From Nothopassalora personata (Eukaryota; Ascomycota; Dothideomycetes; Mycosphaerellales; Mycosphaerellaceae): a stretch of 64,000 bases of DNA. Each line of letters opens with the position of its first letter. The first letter of the stretch is position 1. Made by a program: the position numbers and the translations under genes. The stretch is taken from assembly GCA_033816765.1 (NCBI GenBank), contig CM066294.1:124001-188000 (forward strand), in the 5' to 3' direction. The notes beneath the pieces are model-generated. The model searched no databases. It was not told where the DNA came from and was given only the letters and a program-made list of their open reading frames with translations. Below, in pieces: positions 34,993-45,569 of the stretch.

Positions 34993-35427
34993 TATTAGGT
35001 TTGGTATGACCTAATGATATTATAAGTTAAGAAGATAAGCTTAATTAGGTTTATTCTCGGGCCGATAAGAAGTTAAGGGAGAGTAATAGAGTAGTAGCTG
35101 TCTTAGTCTTATAAAGACTTAAGAAACTATATAGTAGAGGTTAGGTTTTAGCATATTCTAAATAGTAATATTAAATAGTAAGTTAAACGTATCGAAACTA
35201 TAAGAGATTCTTAGCATTCCTAAATATAAAGGAGATTATTCTTTAAATAGAGCAATACTCTATTGTAACTCTATCTACTCTATTTAAGCTCTATAAGGGC
35301 AAGATGTCGTACTTAGTCGTTGCCTTAGTTATGTCTTTATGTTCTCTATTTAGCATTTAAATGCTGAAATAGAGCACATTACGTATAGGTTAGTAATTCT
35401 AGCTTCCTACGGAACTAAACCGTAATA
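34993..35427 (-). repeat. Gypsy LTR, subtype with CTCTATTTAAGC motifs
   Basis: Minus orientation; on + it starts TATTAGG (RIP of TGTTAGG) and ends CGTAATA (RIP of CGTAACA). The first about 250 bases on + match the LTRs at 52472, 55002 and 61854. The remainder is unrelated to them and carries repeated TCTATTTAA/AAATAGAGC words. Followed on + by the polypurine complement CTATCCCCCTTCTAG. Confidence 0.8.
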
Positions 35428-35511
35428 CTATCCCCCTTCTAGCCTAGCTTCGCCTCGAAGCTTAATAGCGGATATGTTCTCGTTCTTTTACTTTAGTAAC
35501 CATGTTTCCTT

Positions 35512-36110
35512 CTTCTTCTTATAAACGCCGTACCTCCTAATCCTCGACCCTTAGCCGCGAATCTTTAGCTACTAATATTACTACAAAGGGATATAAGATA
35601 GCGCCCTACTCGAACTACTGTAATACTTACGTTAAGCCTAGGGAACCGATACCTTGTTATATCCTAGATCCGCGTTTAAAGAAGTATTCTAAGTATATAA
35701 GAAAAAATTGTAAGTTCTACAATATAAGCTTATCCTTTACTTTGTAGGAACGGCTAAGGGATGCTCCCGATACGCTACGTCGTAATATCGAGTCTTTAGA
35801 AGAGGAGGAGGTAGAAATTATATAACGGCTCTAGGATAAGCGGATAAAGAATATTCGCTTAAGGCAGTAGTTACGCCTTACTAAGCGCCGTACTAAGGAT
35901 ACGACTAGTAAAGCTCTCGATACGCTAGAGGTAGATAACCCTCCTACTAATATATATATTAAAGTTCTAGACCTTTCTTTCTTTTATAACGTCCTCGAGA
36001 TGCCTCTAGGTTCTTAGGCCGAGATCGCTAGCTATAATCTCTCGCTAGCCGTCCCGGATAATTCGGGTAGTATCGTAGCGTTAATAGTTTAGCCTTCTTC
36101 CTCGTAGAGG
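35512..36110 (+). pseudogene. Gypsy-2 accessory ORF (Cys-rich, coiled-coil), antisense to pol
   Basis: ATG at 35512, then MFPSSSYKRRT and ESLATNITTKGYKIAPYSNYCNTYVK. A Cys-rich block follows (PCYILDPRLKKYSKYIRKNCKFYN), in which several Tyr stand where Cys is kept in other copies. After ERLRDAPDTLRRNIESLEEEEVEI comes a long charged helix (KRIKNIRLR...LRLTKRRTKDTTSKALDTLE) and a C-terminal part LDLSFFYNVLEMPLGS. All stops are TAG/TAA of the RIP type, so the ancestral product was about 195-200 residues. Its position, just after the 3' LTR (on +) and convergent with pol, is the same in Gypsy-3. Function unknown; it could be a DNA- or RNA-binding cofactor. Confidence 0.7.
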
Positions 36111-36148
36111 ATATAGTTTTATAAGTTTCCCTTAGTCTCTAATTAATT

Positions 36149-36277
36149 GGTTAAGTAGCTTAGTAGTAGAGCGTCCTTCTAGTATTATACGGGAATGTTT
36201 TCGGCTTATACCCTTAGATATTCCCCTATACTTACCGTTTAGAAGGGAGGTCGCAGGTTCGATTTCTATCTTAGCTG
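36149..36277 (+). tRNA. Intron-containing tRNA-like gene inside Gypsy-2
   Basis: Acceptor GGTTAAG pairs fully with CTTAGCT (36270-36276), discriminator G. D arm is GCTT-AGTAGTA-GAGC. The anticodon stem TCCTT/AAGGG (or CCTTC/GAAGG one base over) is interrupted by about 57 nt. T arm is GCAGG-TTCGATT-TCTAT, with loop and B box (GGTTCGATTTC) canonical and the 3' strand altered as RIP would change CCTGC. The anticodon is AGT in the first register and GTA in the second, so identity is undecided. A T5 run follows at 36326-36330. It occupies the same place relative to the accessory ORF and pol as the copy at 31433. Confidence 0.65.
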
Positions 36278-36399
36278 TTTCCTAGCTAGCTAGTTGCTAA
36301 TTAGTGCTTAGTTAGCGGGACCCCCTTTTTAGTTACATAGTACTCCTAGATCTTCTACTAATAGTTATATAGATTTTCTTTTAGTTCCTAGGTATCTTC

Positions 36400-39196
36400 T
36401 AAATCGTTGTATTCTTTCTATTTAATAAGGTATCGCTAACCTCTCTTATCTAGGATTCTTTTAACTTCGAATTTGTTTTCTACTTCCGGCTTAAAATAGA
36501 AGCTTTTTTAGTAAGGTGTTTTAGCGTCTACCAGTTCTAACTTTAAGATATAGAAGACTAGGTAGATTTTCACGTTAGGTAGTAGTCGTAGGCGGTAGTT
36601 AACTAGTCCTATAACTTTATCGATAAAAAATAGTCCGAACTTAATATAATCTAATTTCTTAGTCTTTCTCCTTATTCTAAAACAGTTTATAAAGAGATAG
36701 ACCTTATCCCCCTCCTTTAGTAGAGGTACTATTTTCCTTATGTCTTATCGTTATTAAGATAGTTTTTATTATATATCTTCAATTGCCTTACGTATTTCTT
36801 TATATACTTCCTTAAGAGTATCCGACGTTACGATTACCCTTTCGGCCTATAGGTAGGATCTAGGTATTCTAAATAGGTTACGATCTTTACTAAAGTTTGC
36901 ATAAAATAGTATCGTTAAATTTGTCTCTAATTTATAGATATTTAGTACGATCTACGCTATTAGTAGTAATAAAACCTAGTTATCTTATACGTAGTTAATA
37001 TAATGTCGTAGGTATTATGCTAGCGTCTAATTTATCCTCGCGGTTTATCCGTCTATCTCTAGATAATATACTATTAACAGCTTATATTTAATTCTAATCG
37101 TTTCTATAAGCGTTTTCTAGTAATCTAATATTAATAGCTTATCTCTATCCGTTATAAACGCTTAAGGAAATCTATAGTATCGGATAAGTCTATTTAGTAC
37201 GAGGTATCCGAGCTACTCTATATTATATCTCTCTAATATAGGAATAAAGTGTACGTATTCTATAAGTCTATTAACTATAACTAGTATTATGTCGTATAAT
37301 TGTTTAGTAACTTAATCCTTCGATAGTAGGAGTTTTGTAATAAAGTCTATCGTAACTTCGTCCTATAGACTTATCGGTAGTGTTATAAACTATAGGTAGC
37401 TATATTTTATATACCTCGTAGCCTTATTTTGTTAATAGTGTACGTATTGCTTAATATATCGTAGTACTTTAAGTCTTATTTACGGAAATAAGAAGCTACG
37501 TTATATTAGCTCTATTATTTTTAAAGTTCTAGGGTGTCTATATATTAGTTTGTCGTAGTGTTGTTGTATATACTCTTCTTCTCGATCCTTCGGTACTTAA
37601 TATTTTCCTTACGATATAGGGAATTCTTCGTCCTTATCGACTAATATCCGTACGATATTATTAAACTCTCGTATATTAGTACTAAGACTTCCGTCGGGGT
37701 TCGTCCTTAGTATCTTATATTGTACTAGTTCCTTTCCTTCTGTATAGTCGGTTCTTGAGCTTAGCGCGTCGGCGCGGCTAGTCTCTCTTCCTAGAGTATA
37801 TTTAATCTTAAACTTGTACTACCCTAGTAGCTCCAACTAGCGGGCTTACCTTTGAGTAAGTTCTTTCGTTGTCGTAAAGTACGTAAGATTCTTATACTTA
37901 GAAAGAATTTTTAACTTTAGTAGGCCCTCGATATATACTCTCTAATATTATATAGTAGTAATAATAGCTAGAAGCTCTTTATTATAGATATTGTAGTTCT
38001 ATTCCCCTATAGTTATTTTCCGGGAGTAATAGGCTACTAGGTATCTCTACCTGTTATATATCTATATTAGATACGCTCCTATTACTATATTAGATATATC
38101 GGTCTCGATATAGACTTCGTTACTACTATTAAATAGTTAAAGCGTAGGGGCTAATACGTATTATTCTTTAAGTCGCTTCAACGTATCGGTTTGCTCCCTT
38201 CCCTGTTTCTAGTTAATAACTTTTCTCGTAAGTATCGTTATTAGTACTACTATTTTTAAATAGTCCTTAATAAATTTCCGGTTATAATTCGCGAGTCTAA
38301 GGAACGATTATACGTCCTTAACTTTTTTTAGTTTTAGCTATTCTCTAATTAACTATATCTTCGTAGGGTCGATCGTTATCCCTATTATACTAATAATAAA
38401 GCCTAAAAATTTAACTTCTTTCTTATAAAATTCGCATTTTTTAGGTACTATCTTAAATCCTAAACGCGTAAGCCGTTTAAACACGTCCTAGACTTATCTT
38501 ACATAATTCTATAGGGATCCTTTTATATAGACTAGTATATCGTCTATATATACGATAACGTATACGTTAAGTAGGTCTCTAAGTACTTCGTTAATAAGGT
38601 CCTAATAGGATACGGGTACGTTAGTAAATCCTATTAGTATAACTAAAGATTCGTAAAGTCTATATCTTATCCTAAAAGCGGTTTTCTATTCTTCTCCTTC
38701 TACTATTCGTATAGCGTAGAAGGTATCTCGTAGGTTAACCTTTATATACTAGTCTAATCTAGTTAATCTATCTTATACTTCTTTAATATTAGGTAGTAGA
38801 TATCGGCTTTTAATCGTAATCTTGTTTAACTTTCTATAGTCTTATAGGAGTCGTCACTTCCCGTTTACTTTTAGAACAAATATATATAGAGTTCCTATAC
38901 TCGAGGTAGATCTTCTTATCTATCCCTTAGCTAGCTTCTCCTTTAGCTATTCTCGTAGGGTCTATAGCTCCTCTTAGACATTTAATATAGGGGTCCCTAT
39001 AGAGGCTCTTTCCCTAGCTAAATATTAATCTTATAATCCTATAGGCGGTACTTAGGAAAGGTGTCTTTACCTCTCTCCTCTTTAAAGAGTCGTAACTACT
39101 TACGATACTCCTTAGGATTACTTAACTCTAAGATATTAGTATTCTTTGATAGTTCGTTACTTCTATTACTACTAGTAACTTTGTAACCCGGCGGCC
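36400..39196 (-). pseudogene. Gypsy-2 pol (chromovirus), truncated at its 5' side
   Basis: Right to left: RT with GKLRLVQDYRKL-type text and YIDD intact (38539-38550), RNase H (about 37700-38250), integrase (about 36560-37600, complete in length unlike Gypsy-1) and chromodomain (about 36420-36500). The frame ends at 39196 just inside the protease-RT spacer (equivalent to 58917 in Gypsy-3), where the truncated LTR of Gypsy-5 starts. Protease and gag are gone. The gag remnant at 52053-52471 could be the far side of this element, but its LTR is of another subtype. Confidence 0.87.
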
Positions 39197-39346
39197 TTAT
39201 GTTATAACCTTACTAATTGGAATACACCTGTTCTCTTTAGTTAATTACCTGCCTTATACACCTTGTCTAGTACTCTCTAAAGAAGCCCGATCTACGTAAT
39301 ATCCTATCCTCTACTTAGAGTTAGCCTATCTCGAAGGTTTATAACA
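39196..39346 (+). repeat. Truncated Gypsy-5 5' LTR
   Basis: 151 bp matching the last about 150 bases of 51673-52052 (AACCTTACTAATT, AATACACCT, AGAAGCCCGATCTACGTAA, CTCGAAGGTTTATAA), ending ATAACA. CTTTAATTGCCC follows, resembling the CTTTAAACGCCC next to the other gypsy LTRs and probably the primer-site region. Confidence 0.85.
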
Positions 39347-39429
39347 CTTTAATTGCCCTAAGGATAAGTACTTTATAGACAAGTAACGGAAAGGGAACTT
39401 CCGCCCCTAGTAAGGTAGGAGGAAGCCGC

Positions 39430-40320
39430 CTAAAACCTAGGAATCCCAATAGGATAATTACGTCCGATGACGACGATAAAGCTAACGACGCTAAGGAAGA
39501 GACTAACTTTAAAGTAGCTAAACTAGACTTCTACTTTAGAGACCAAAGTAAGCTTAACGATTAGCTTAACTAGATAGATATATATATCTTATTCTATAAG
39601 AAGTTAGAGGCAAACTAGCGCACGCTGTTTGCCGTTACCTTTCTTAGGGGACGGGCCTAATACTAGATAAAGCTATATCTTAGGGTCTATCTCGACAGTT
39701 GTATAACTAAGGATAAGACCGGAATGTTTAGAAATTACGCGATCTTTAAGAGAGAACTTAAGAAGCTCTTTAGGATCTCTAATAAATAGAACACGGCTAT
39801 CCGGGAAATTAAAGGAATAACCCAGAAAACCTTAGCAGCCGAGTACGCTACTATGTTTAAGGAATACTCGATTATTACGGGATAGAACGACAAGTTCTTA
39901 GTAGACACGTTTAGAGAGGGACTTAAGGACTCCGTTAAGGCCGAGCTTATACGCTATAGCGGTAGGTAAGACACGCTTAACGACTTAATATAGGTAGCGA
40001 TTTACCTAGACGATTAGCTCTATAAGCTACACTAGGGAAAGCGGTATATAAGGAACCCCGGAAAATCCTTCCGACCTAGCTACGATAGGGTTAGATATAG
40101 TAGAAAAAACACTAATACTCGGGACCTAGACGCGATAGACTAGGAAAGAACCTTTAATAACACCGAGCGAGGGAAACTACTAAAGAAGTAAGAAAGAAAG
40201 GGACCTTATAACCGAAAGAGTTCGAAAGGAAGCATTACCTACTATGCCTATAGTAAGGAAGGCTATATAGCGAAGAACTGCCGCGGAAAGAAAAATATAG
40301 TGCGCCGCGAGTAATTAATT
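39430..40320 (+). pseudogene. Gypsy-5 gag with zinc knuckle
   Basis: A frame with few stops: FYKKLEAN, LFAVTFLRGRA, LRVYLDSCITKDKTGMF, FKRELKKLFRISNK, TLAAEYATMFKEYS, VDTFREGLKDSVKAELIRYS, LYKLHWGKRY-like text. This is a Retrotrans_gag-type helical domain (about 39540-40030). The zinc knuckle at 40225-40290 reads TYYAYSKEGYIAKNC: three of the CCHC ligands are Tyr and only the last Cys is kept. The first residues after the LTR are unclear, so no start is claimed. Gag forms the particle shell and binds element RNA. Confidence 0.85.
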
Positions 40321-42040
40321 TAACATAATGCAATAAGGAACTAGTAAATTCGAGAGTAGTATTAGACTACTAGGTAGCGCCGACTATACTCGAGGAGTAG
40401 GGGAGAAGGCCAACGAAAGTAATGTACTACTCCTAGACCTCTCTTAGGGACGAGGAGGATACTATAGTTATACGGACTAACTATAACAGTTTCGAAGAAC
40501 ACGCTAGTTTAATATAATCTAGATAAGGGACACCTCGATAAGCTACCGGGCGGCCGAGGATTTAAGAACTAAGATAGTGCGATAGCGACTAAGAGACGTA
40601 ATCGAGGCTATTGCGGTAACTAAACTAACGGTCCAACTTTAGGAATAGCTTAACGACACGTTATTTACCCTCGAAGACCTTATAGACACTATACCTATAC
40701 GTACGGAGGTACGTAATAAAATCTAAGAAGTAGTAGACTAACTAGAAAACTAAGTAGACACCCTAATAGAGAGGCTTAATCTATAAAAAGGAACATTTAG
40801 CGCGATAAACACTACCTAACGTCCGGAAACGACCGAAGTAAGAACGGTCGAATAAGCGAAATAGAGTATCCTAGAGAAGCTAGAATAGGACCTCTTAGAC
40901 ATCGAGATAAACGAAATACTCGTAAACGATCCCTAGGGACGCCTCTCGTTAGTATAAGACTAACTTTAGAAGGTAACCGAGGGGGTTAGTAAGTTACTAT
41001 TAGCGATAAAAGACATAGCATTAGAGGACTCCCTCTAGACTACCTACGAGGGGCTCGCCTCGCGATGTACGCACGTTACGATATAACTCGACGAGCTCGA
41101 GAAAGGAACTAGGACGTTTAGAATAATAGTAAAAGGAGTCGACTACGAGATTGATCGCGATACTTGAAATAGTTACGGAGCCCTTTATTAGCGTTTCTAT
41201 TACTAAGACTCGTACTAGACTTACTACTCCGCTAAAAGTAGCGTAGGGTATTAGCCTTAATAACCGCGAGGAACCCTAGGAGTAACCTATCGGTAGGATA
41301 CTACGCTCCGAGAAGTAGATATCGACGAATCCTACTACGATAATAGAGAAGATAAGGAGAACTAAGACCCGGAGTAGGACGGATCGTAGTTACTAAAACT
41401 ATAGGAAAAAAGTTAAGAAACTACCGGGCTAGATACTATCGAAGAAAGTAAGGATACCGGAGAAGAGCTAGAGGAAGAAAGCTCCTCCGAAGAAGAAGAA
41501 GAGAGCGCATCTAAGGATAACGATAATATAGTACATACATTTACGATTAACGTACCTAGGGAAGTTTACGACCTACTAGTATATATTACGAGACGGAACT
41601 AGGAGGTCTTTCTAAAGATTCTTAAATAACAACATCTATAACTAGTAGAATTTGATAAAATGCTCGACACTATACGACACATAGTATAGAGGCACCTACG
41701 GGTTATAGAAGTCGAAGATTTGTACTAAGTTGTCTAGGAGCGACTACTAATAGGTAGCTAGATAATCTATAAAGGATATATTACACCGTTAGGACTTATA
41801 GTCCTAGATTTACTACGATAAGCCGTACTATATATAAAGGCTCTCTACTTACAGTTATAAAAGATCTAGGAACGTAACCGAGAAAATGTACGGAAACTAA
41901 GCGCTTCGCTATAGGTTTAGGCTAAAGCCTTACGGCACGAAATATAACGTTCTACCCGACAATCGGGAAAAGAATCGACTCCTTAGGAATAAGCGACTAA
42001 AAGGAGTTATATAACACATAATAAGCTTAAGTATTAACAG
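40321..42040 (+). pseudogene. Gypsy-5 gag-protease linker with acidic segment
   Basis: Coding-like frame between the zinc knuckle and protease. The acidic stretch near 41440-41530 (EESKDTGEELEEESSSEEEEES) is followed by NIVHTFTINVPREVYDLL. Earlier parts read as helical text (LEKLE, LLDIEINEILVNDP, LLLAIKDIALEDS). The corresponding segment exists in Gypsy-3 (59400-60900, minus), so it belongs to the family. No enzymatic motif is visible. It is probably a disordered plus helical spacer region of the polyprotein. Confidence 0.6.
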
Positions 42041-43750
42041 TAGTCTTCCGAACAATAGCAATCGTTAATAGTTATAGGACTAGAGTTATAATTAACTCCG
42101 GAGTAAGCGGGAACTTTACCTCCGAAGCATTTATAAGGACTAAAGAGATCGTAACCTAATAGAAGAACGAAGGTTATAAACTAATCGCGGTAGACGGATT
42201 AGCCTTACCTAGCGTAGAACGAGAGACGATACCGTTACTACTAGCTATCTAACGGTACTACGAGGAAATTGTCTTAGATGTTACTAACATAGCTAGTTAT
42301 AAGATCGTGCTAGGTATACCTTAGTTAAGAAAGCATAATCTAGCTATCGACTAGAGAAAAGGAGTACTTACATTTAAGTAATACGATTGCGTTATCGACA
42401 TTAATCCTACGTAGCGGTAACGTTCGCTAGTAGATAAGATAAAGAGACAGCTTAATTAAATAGAACTTACGCCGACTAGAAGGATAGAAGAACTACCTTC
42501 GACCGGGATAGACACTAGCGTAGGGCCGCCGGGTTACGAAGTTACTAGAAGTAATAGACTTAACGTACTATCGAAGGATACTAACATTTCGGAGTTAATT
42601 ATCCCTAAGGAGTACCTTAAGTAGAAGAAACTCTTTAAAGAGGAAAAGGGTAGGGACGCCTTACCTAAATACTAACTATAGGACTATAAGATAAATATTT
42701 AGCTAAGAAAGAGCCTCTATAGGGACCCCTATATTAAATGTCCGAAAAAGAGCTAATAACCCTACGAGAATAGCTAAAGGAGATGCTCGCTAAAGGATAG
42801 ATACGACGATCTACCTTAAGCGCGGGAGCTCTATATATGTTTATTCTAAAGGCAAACGGGAAACTACGAAACGTTTAAGATTACCGAAAACTAAACGAAA
42901 TTATAATTAAGAACCGATACCCGCTACCGAACATCGAAGAAGCATAAGATAGATTAACCGGATCTAACTAGTTCACGAAAATTGATCTACGAGACGCCTT
43001 CTACGCTATTCGCATAGCGGAAGGAGAAGAATAGAAAACCGCATTTAGGACACGATACGAACTCTACGAGTTCTTAGTTATGCCTATAGGACTAACTAAC
43101 GTACTAGCATCCTACTAGGACCTAGTTAACGAAACACTAAGAGAACTTCTCGATGTGTGTATTATCGCCTATATAGACGATATACTAGTTTATATAAAAG
43201 GATCGCTATAATAACATATATAATAAGTCTAGGACGTCTTTAAACGACTTACCCGAGTAGAATTTAAGACGGTACCGGAAAAATGCGAGTTCTATAAAAA
43301 GGAAGTTAAGTTTCTAGGATTTATTATTAGTATAATAGGAATCCGGATCGATCTAGTAAAAACATAGTCTATTAGAGAATAGCTAGAGCTAATAAGCGTT
43401 AAAGACGTGTAATTATTCCTTAGCCTCGCTAACTATAACCGGAGGTTTATTAGAGACTATTTAAAGATATCTATGCCCTTAATAAAGCTTACGAAGAAGG
43501 ACTGTAAATAGACATAGGGTAGCGAATAACGACTAGCCTTCGAACGACTAAAAGAACAATGTGCCTCGGTACTAACGCTTTGACTATTCGATAGTACGAA
43601 AGAAGTCCTAATCGAAACGGACGCATCGGACATAGCTATCGGAGTATGCCTAATATAAGAGTATAACGGGGAACGACACCTAGTAGCCTATTACTTAAGG
43701 AAAATAATACCCGCGGAATAAAACTACGATATCTATAATAAGGAACTTCT
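42041..43750 (+). pseudogene. Gypsy-5 protease, reverse transcriptase and first part of RNase H
   Basis: The protease reads VIINSGVSGNF (42094-42102 encodes NSG; family DSG, with Asp now Asn). It continues ALPSVERETIPLLLAI and IVLGIP. RT begins after YRDPYIKCP: GALYMFILKANGKLRNV, DYRKLNEIIIKNRYPLPNIEE, FTKIDLRDAFYAIRIAEGEE, TAFRTRYELYEFLVMPIGLTN, then YIDDILVYI (43170-43181, catalytic pair intact), KCEFYKKEVKFLGFII. RNase H starts VLIETDASDIAIGV (about 43610) and breaks at 43750 at NKELL, where Copia-4 is inserted. RT and RNase H would copy the RNA genome and remove template. Confidence 0.92.
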
Positions 43751-43997
43751 TGTTAAGATGTAGCATCTCAAGGGGAGCTAACAGTTAGGTTGTGATCTAA
43801 TAGCCTAAGGCATCCACGATGACTTAGCTTATCGGGAGACACCTTCTCTCCCCTTTAGCTTAGATAGACATCTAACACAATTAACGCATTGGTTCCTGAT
43901 ATATTGCTGCATGCCCTATAGCTATTAGCTAGTTGAAGATTGATCTCTTACTCTACTCCGCTGCTAACTACGTATCCTATAAGGTCTTAACTTAACA
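43751..43997 (+). repeat. Copia-4 5' LTR
   Basis: 247 bp; TGTTAAG start and CTTAACA end form the short inverted terminal match expected of LTRs. It contains a hairpin-like AGGGGAG...CTCCCCT pair (43773/43849). Confidence 0.93.
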
Positions 43998-44014
43998 GGT
44001 TATAAGCCCGGGTT
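43998..44014 (+). promoter_or_regulatory. Primer binding site of Copia-4
   Basis: GGTTATAAGCCCGGG directly follows the 5' LTR. With one TG-to-TA change reversed it is the complement of the initiator tRNA-Met anticodon arm, the same primer type as in Copia-2. Confidence 0.7.
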
Positions 44015-44444
44015 TGTGTAGGAGTAAGAGCAACCTATATTAGTACAGGTTACTTGTATCCCTTGCTATTATAGCAGAAAACATCTAGGAAGCAGAAGTC
44101 TACCCTATCTATCCTATTAAGGAGCTTGGTTTAATACTAAGTAATAGATAATCTAGAAAAGGACTCTATGCGGCTTACTATAAGCTAATACCTTAAAGAC
44201 ACTCTGTAGGCAGAACTGCATCGAGATACTATTAAGAAGGACTTTAAGTAAGTTATTTGGAACTCTACTAGGAGAGATAGACCTGTGTCCTAGCTCCGAG
44301 ACTATACCGCTCTTTCTTTACCCTACTAAGTAGGCCTTAGTATCTACACCTACGAACCTTACTATTCTACACTAAAAGCCTTAACAGGACCTAAGCCACG
44401 ACTTTGAAGCATATACACCTTATTTCATTACATTCAATTTATTA

Positions 44445-45560
44445 TGGATTCACACTAAGAGAAAGGAGAAGAGAAGGGAACTAAAATCCCAATTCTTAGG
44501 AGAGACAACTAGAAGAGATAGTTCAACCTTTAGAGATACAAGATAGAGAGCTAGTTAGCATTCTTTGCAATTAATAACCTGTTAGAAGTATTATTTAATA
44601 ACATTAAGGGCAAGAACCTAAAACTCTAGGAAGAGACTAAGATTAAAGAGATTCTTAATACACTAACATAGACAAAACAAAATGCAGCTTGCAACTTTAG
44701 TATCCTAAGTAGGATTATAGAAGAAGATAAATTTAAGCTTAAGGGCTCTTGCGAATCTAGAAAAGCTACTAAGATATAGGTACATCTCTAGAACAAGTAT
44801 AGGTAGGTGTTGCTAACCTATGCATATAAGCTTATAAAACAGTTTGTGAACTTTAAGATAAGTAAAGAGTTCACTATTAGATCTACATAGGCACACCTAG
44901 TGTCTCTTAGAAGAAGGATTGCTAATGTTAACCTAGAGGGCTAGCACTATAGGAAAGCTAATATAAGAATAACCTAGCTTTTAAGCTCACTACTACCTAA
45001 CTACCATATAGCTAGGGATACTATTATAGCTTAGCTAAAGATAGATTATAATGGACCTTAAAGATCCTTAAGGCTTAAGAGGCTAGGTTGAATCCCTCCA
45101 AGGCTAAGTATAGTATAGCAGCTACCTAGGTTAGGCCCTTAGGTTAGGTAAGATCACTTTCCTACCTTCTCTATAAGAAGGACTATCTCATTAAGGACTG
45201 CCCTAGTCTCTCTAAGGCAAAGAAGGTCCTTAGATCTTATTCCTAAGCACTATCCTCCTAGAATGCAACACATGTTAAGAAGAGAAGATCTCTACTACTA
45301 TCTTTAAGAAGAACACTAAGAGAGAAGTCCTCTATAGAGGAACTGAAATATAGTGAAGAAACTCAGCTCTAACATACTATCACTCTAGAAGAACTAGGCC
45401 TAGTCTCTTTCCTCTAAAACAAGGAAGACTAGGAAAGGTTTCTCTACCTAAGAGCTACCTAACTTATGCAACTCATCCTAGAAGACAATGTCTAATAATA
45501 ATACGTATAATAAAGTAGCTCACTTAACTGCAGAAGTCTAAGGCAAGTTCCCCTTATTAG
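44445..45560 (+). pseudogene. Copia-4 gag
   Basis: Begins at an ATG (about 44443) with MDSH followed by a basic stretch. It has the helical layout of copia-type UBN2 gag: LAFFAINNLLEVLFNNIKGKNLKL, EILNTL, YAYKLIKQFVNFKISKEFTIRS, HLVSLRRRIANVNLEG. A zinc-knuckle remnant near 45170-45200 reads YLLYKKDYLIKDC, with Tyr at the presumed first Cys, second Cys and His, and the last Cys kept. Stops are TAG. A frame change occurs between about 45060 and 45170. Confidence 0.75.
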
Positions 45561-45569
45561 AGTAGTTAC

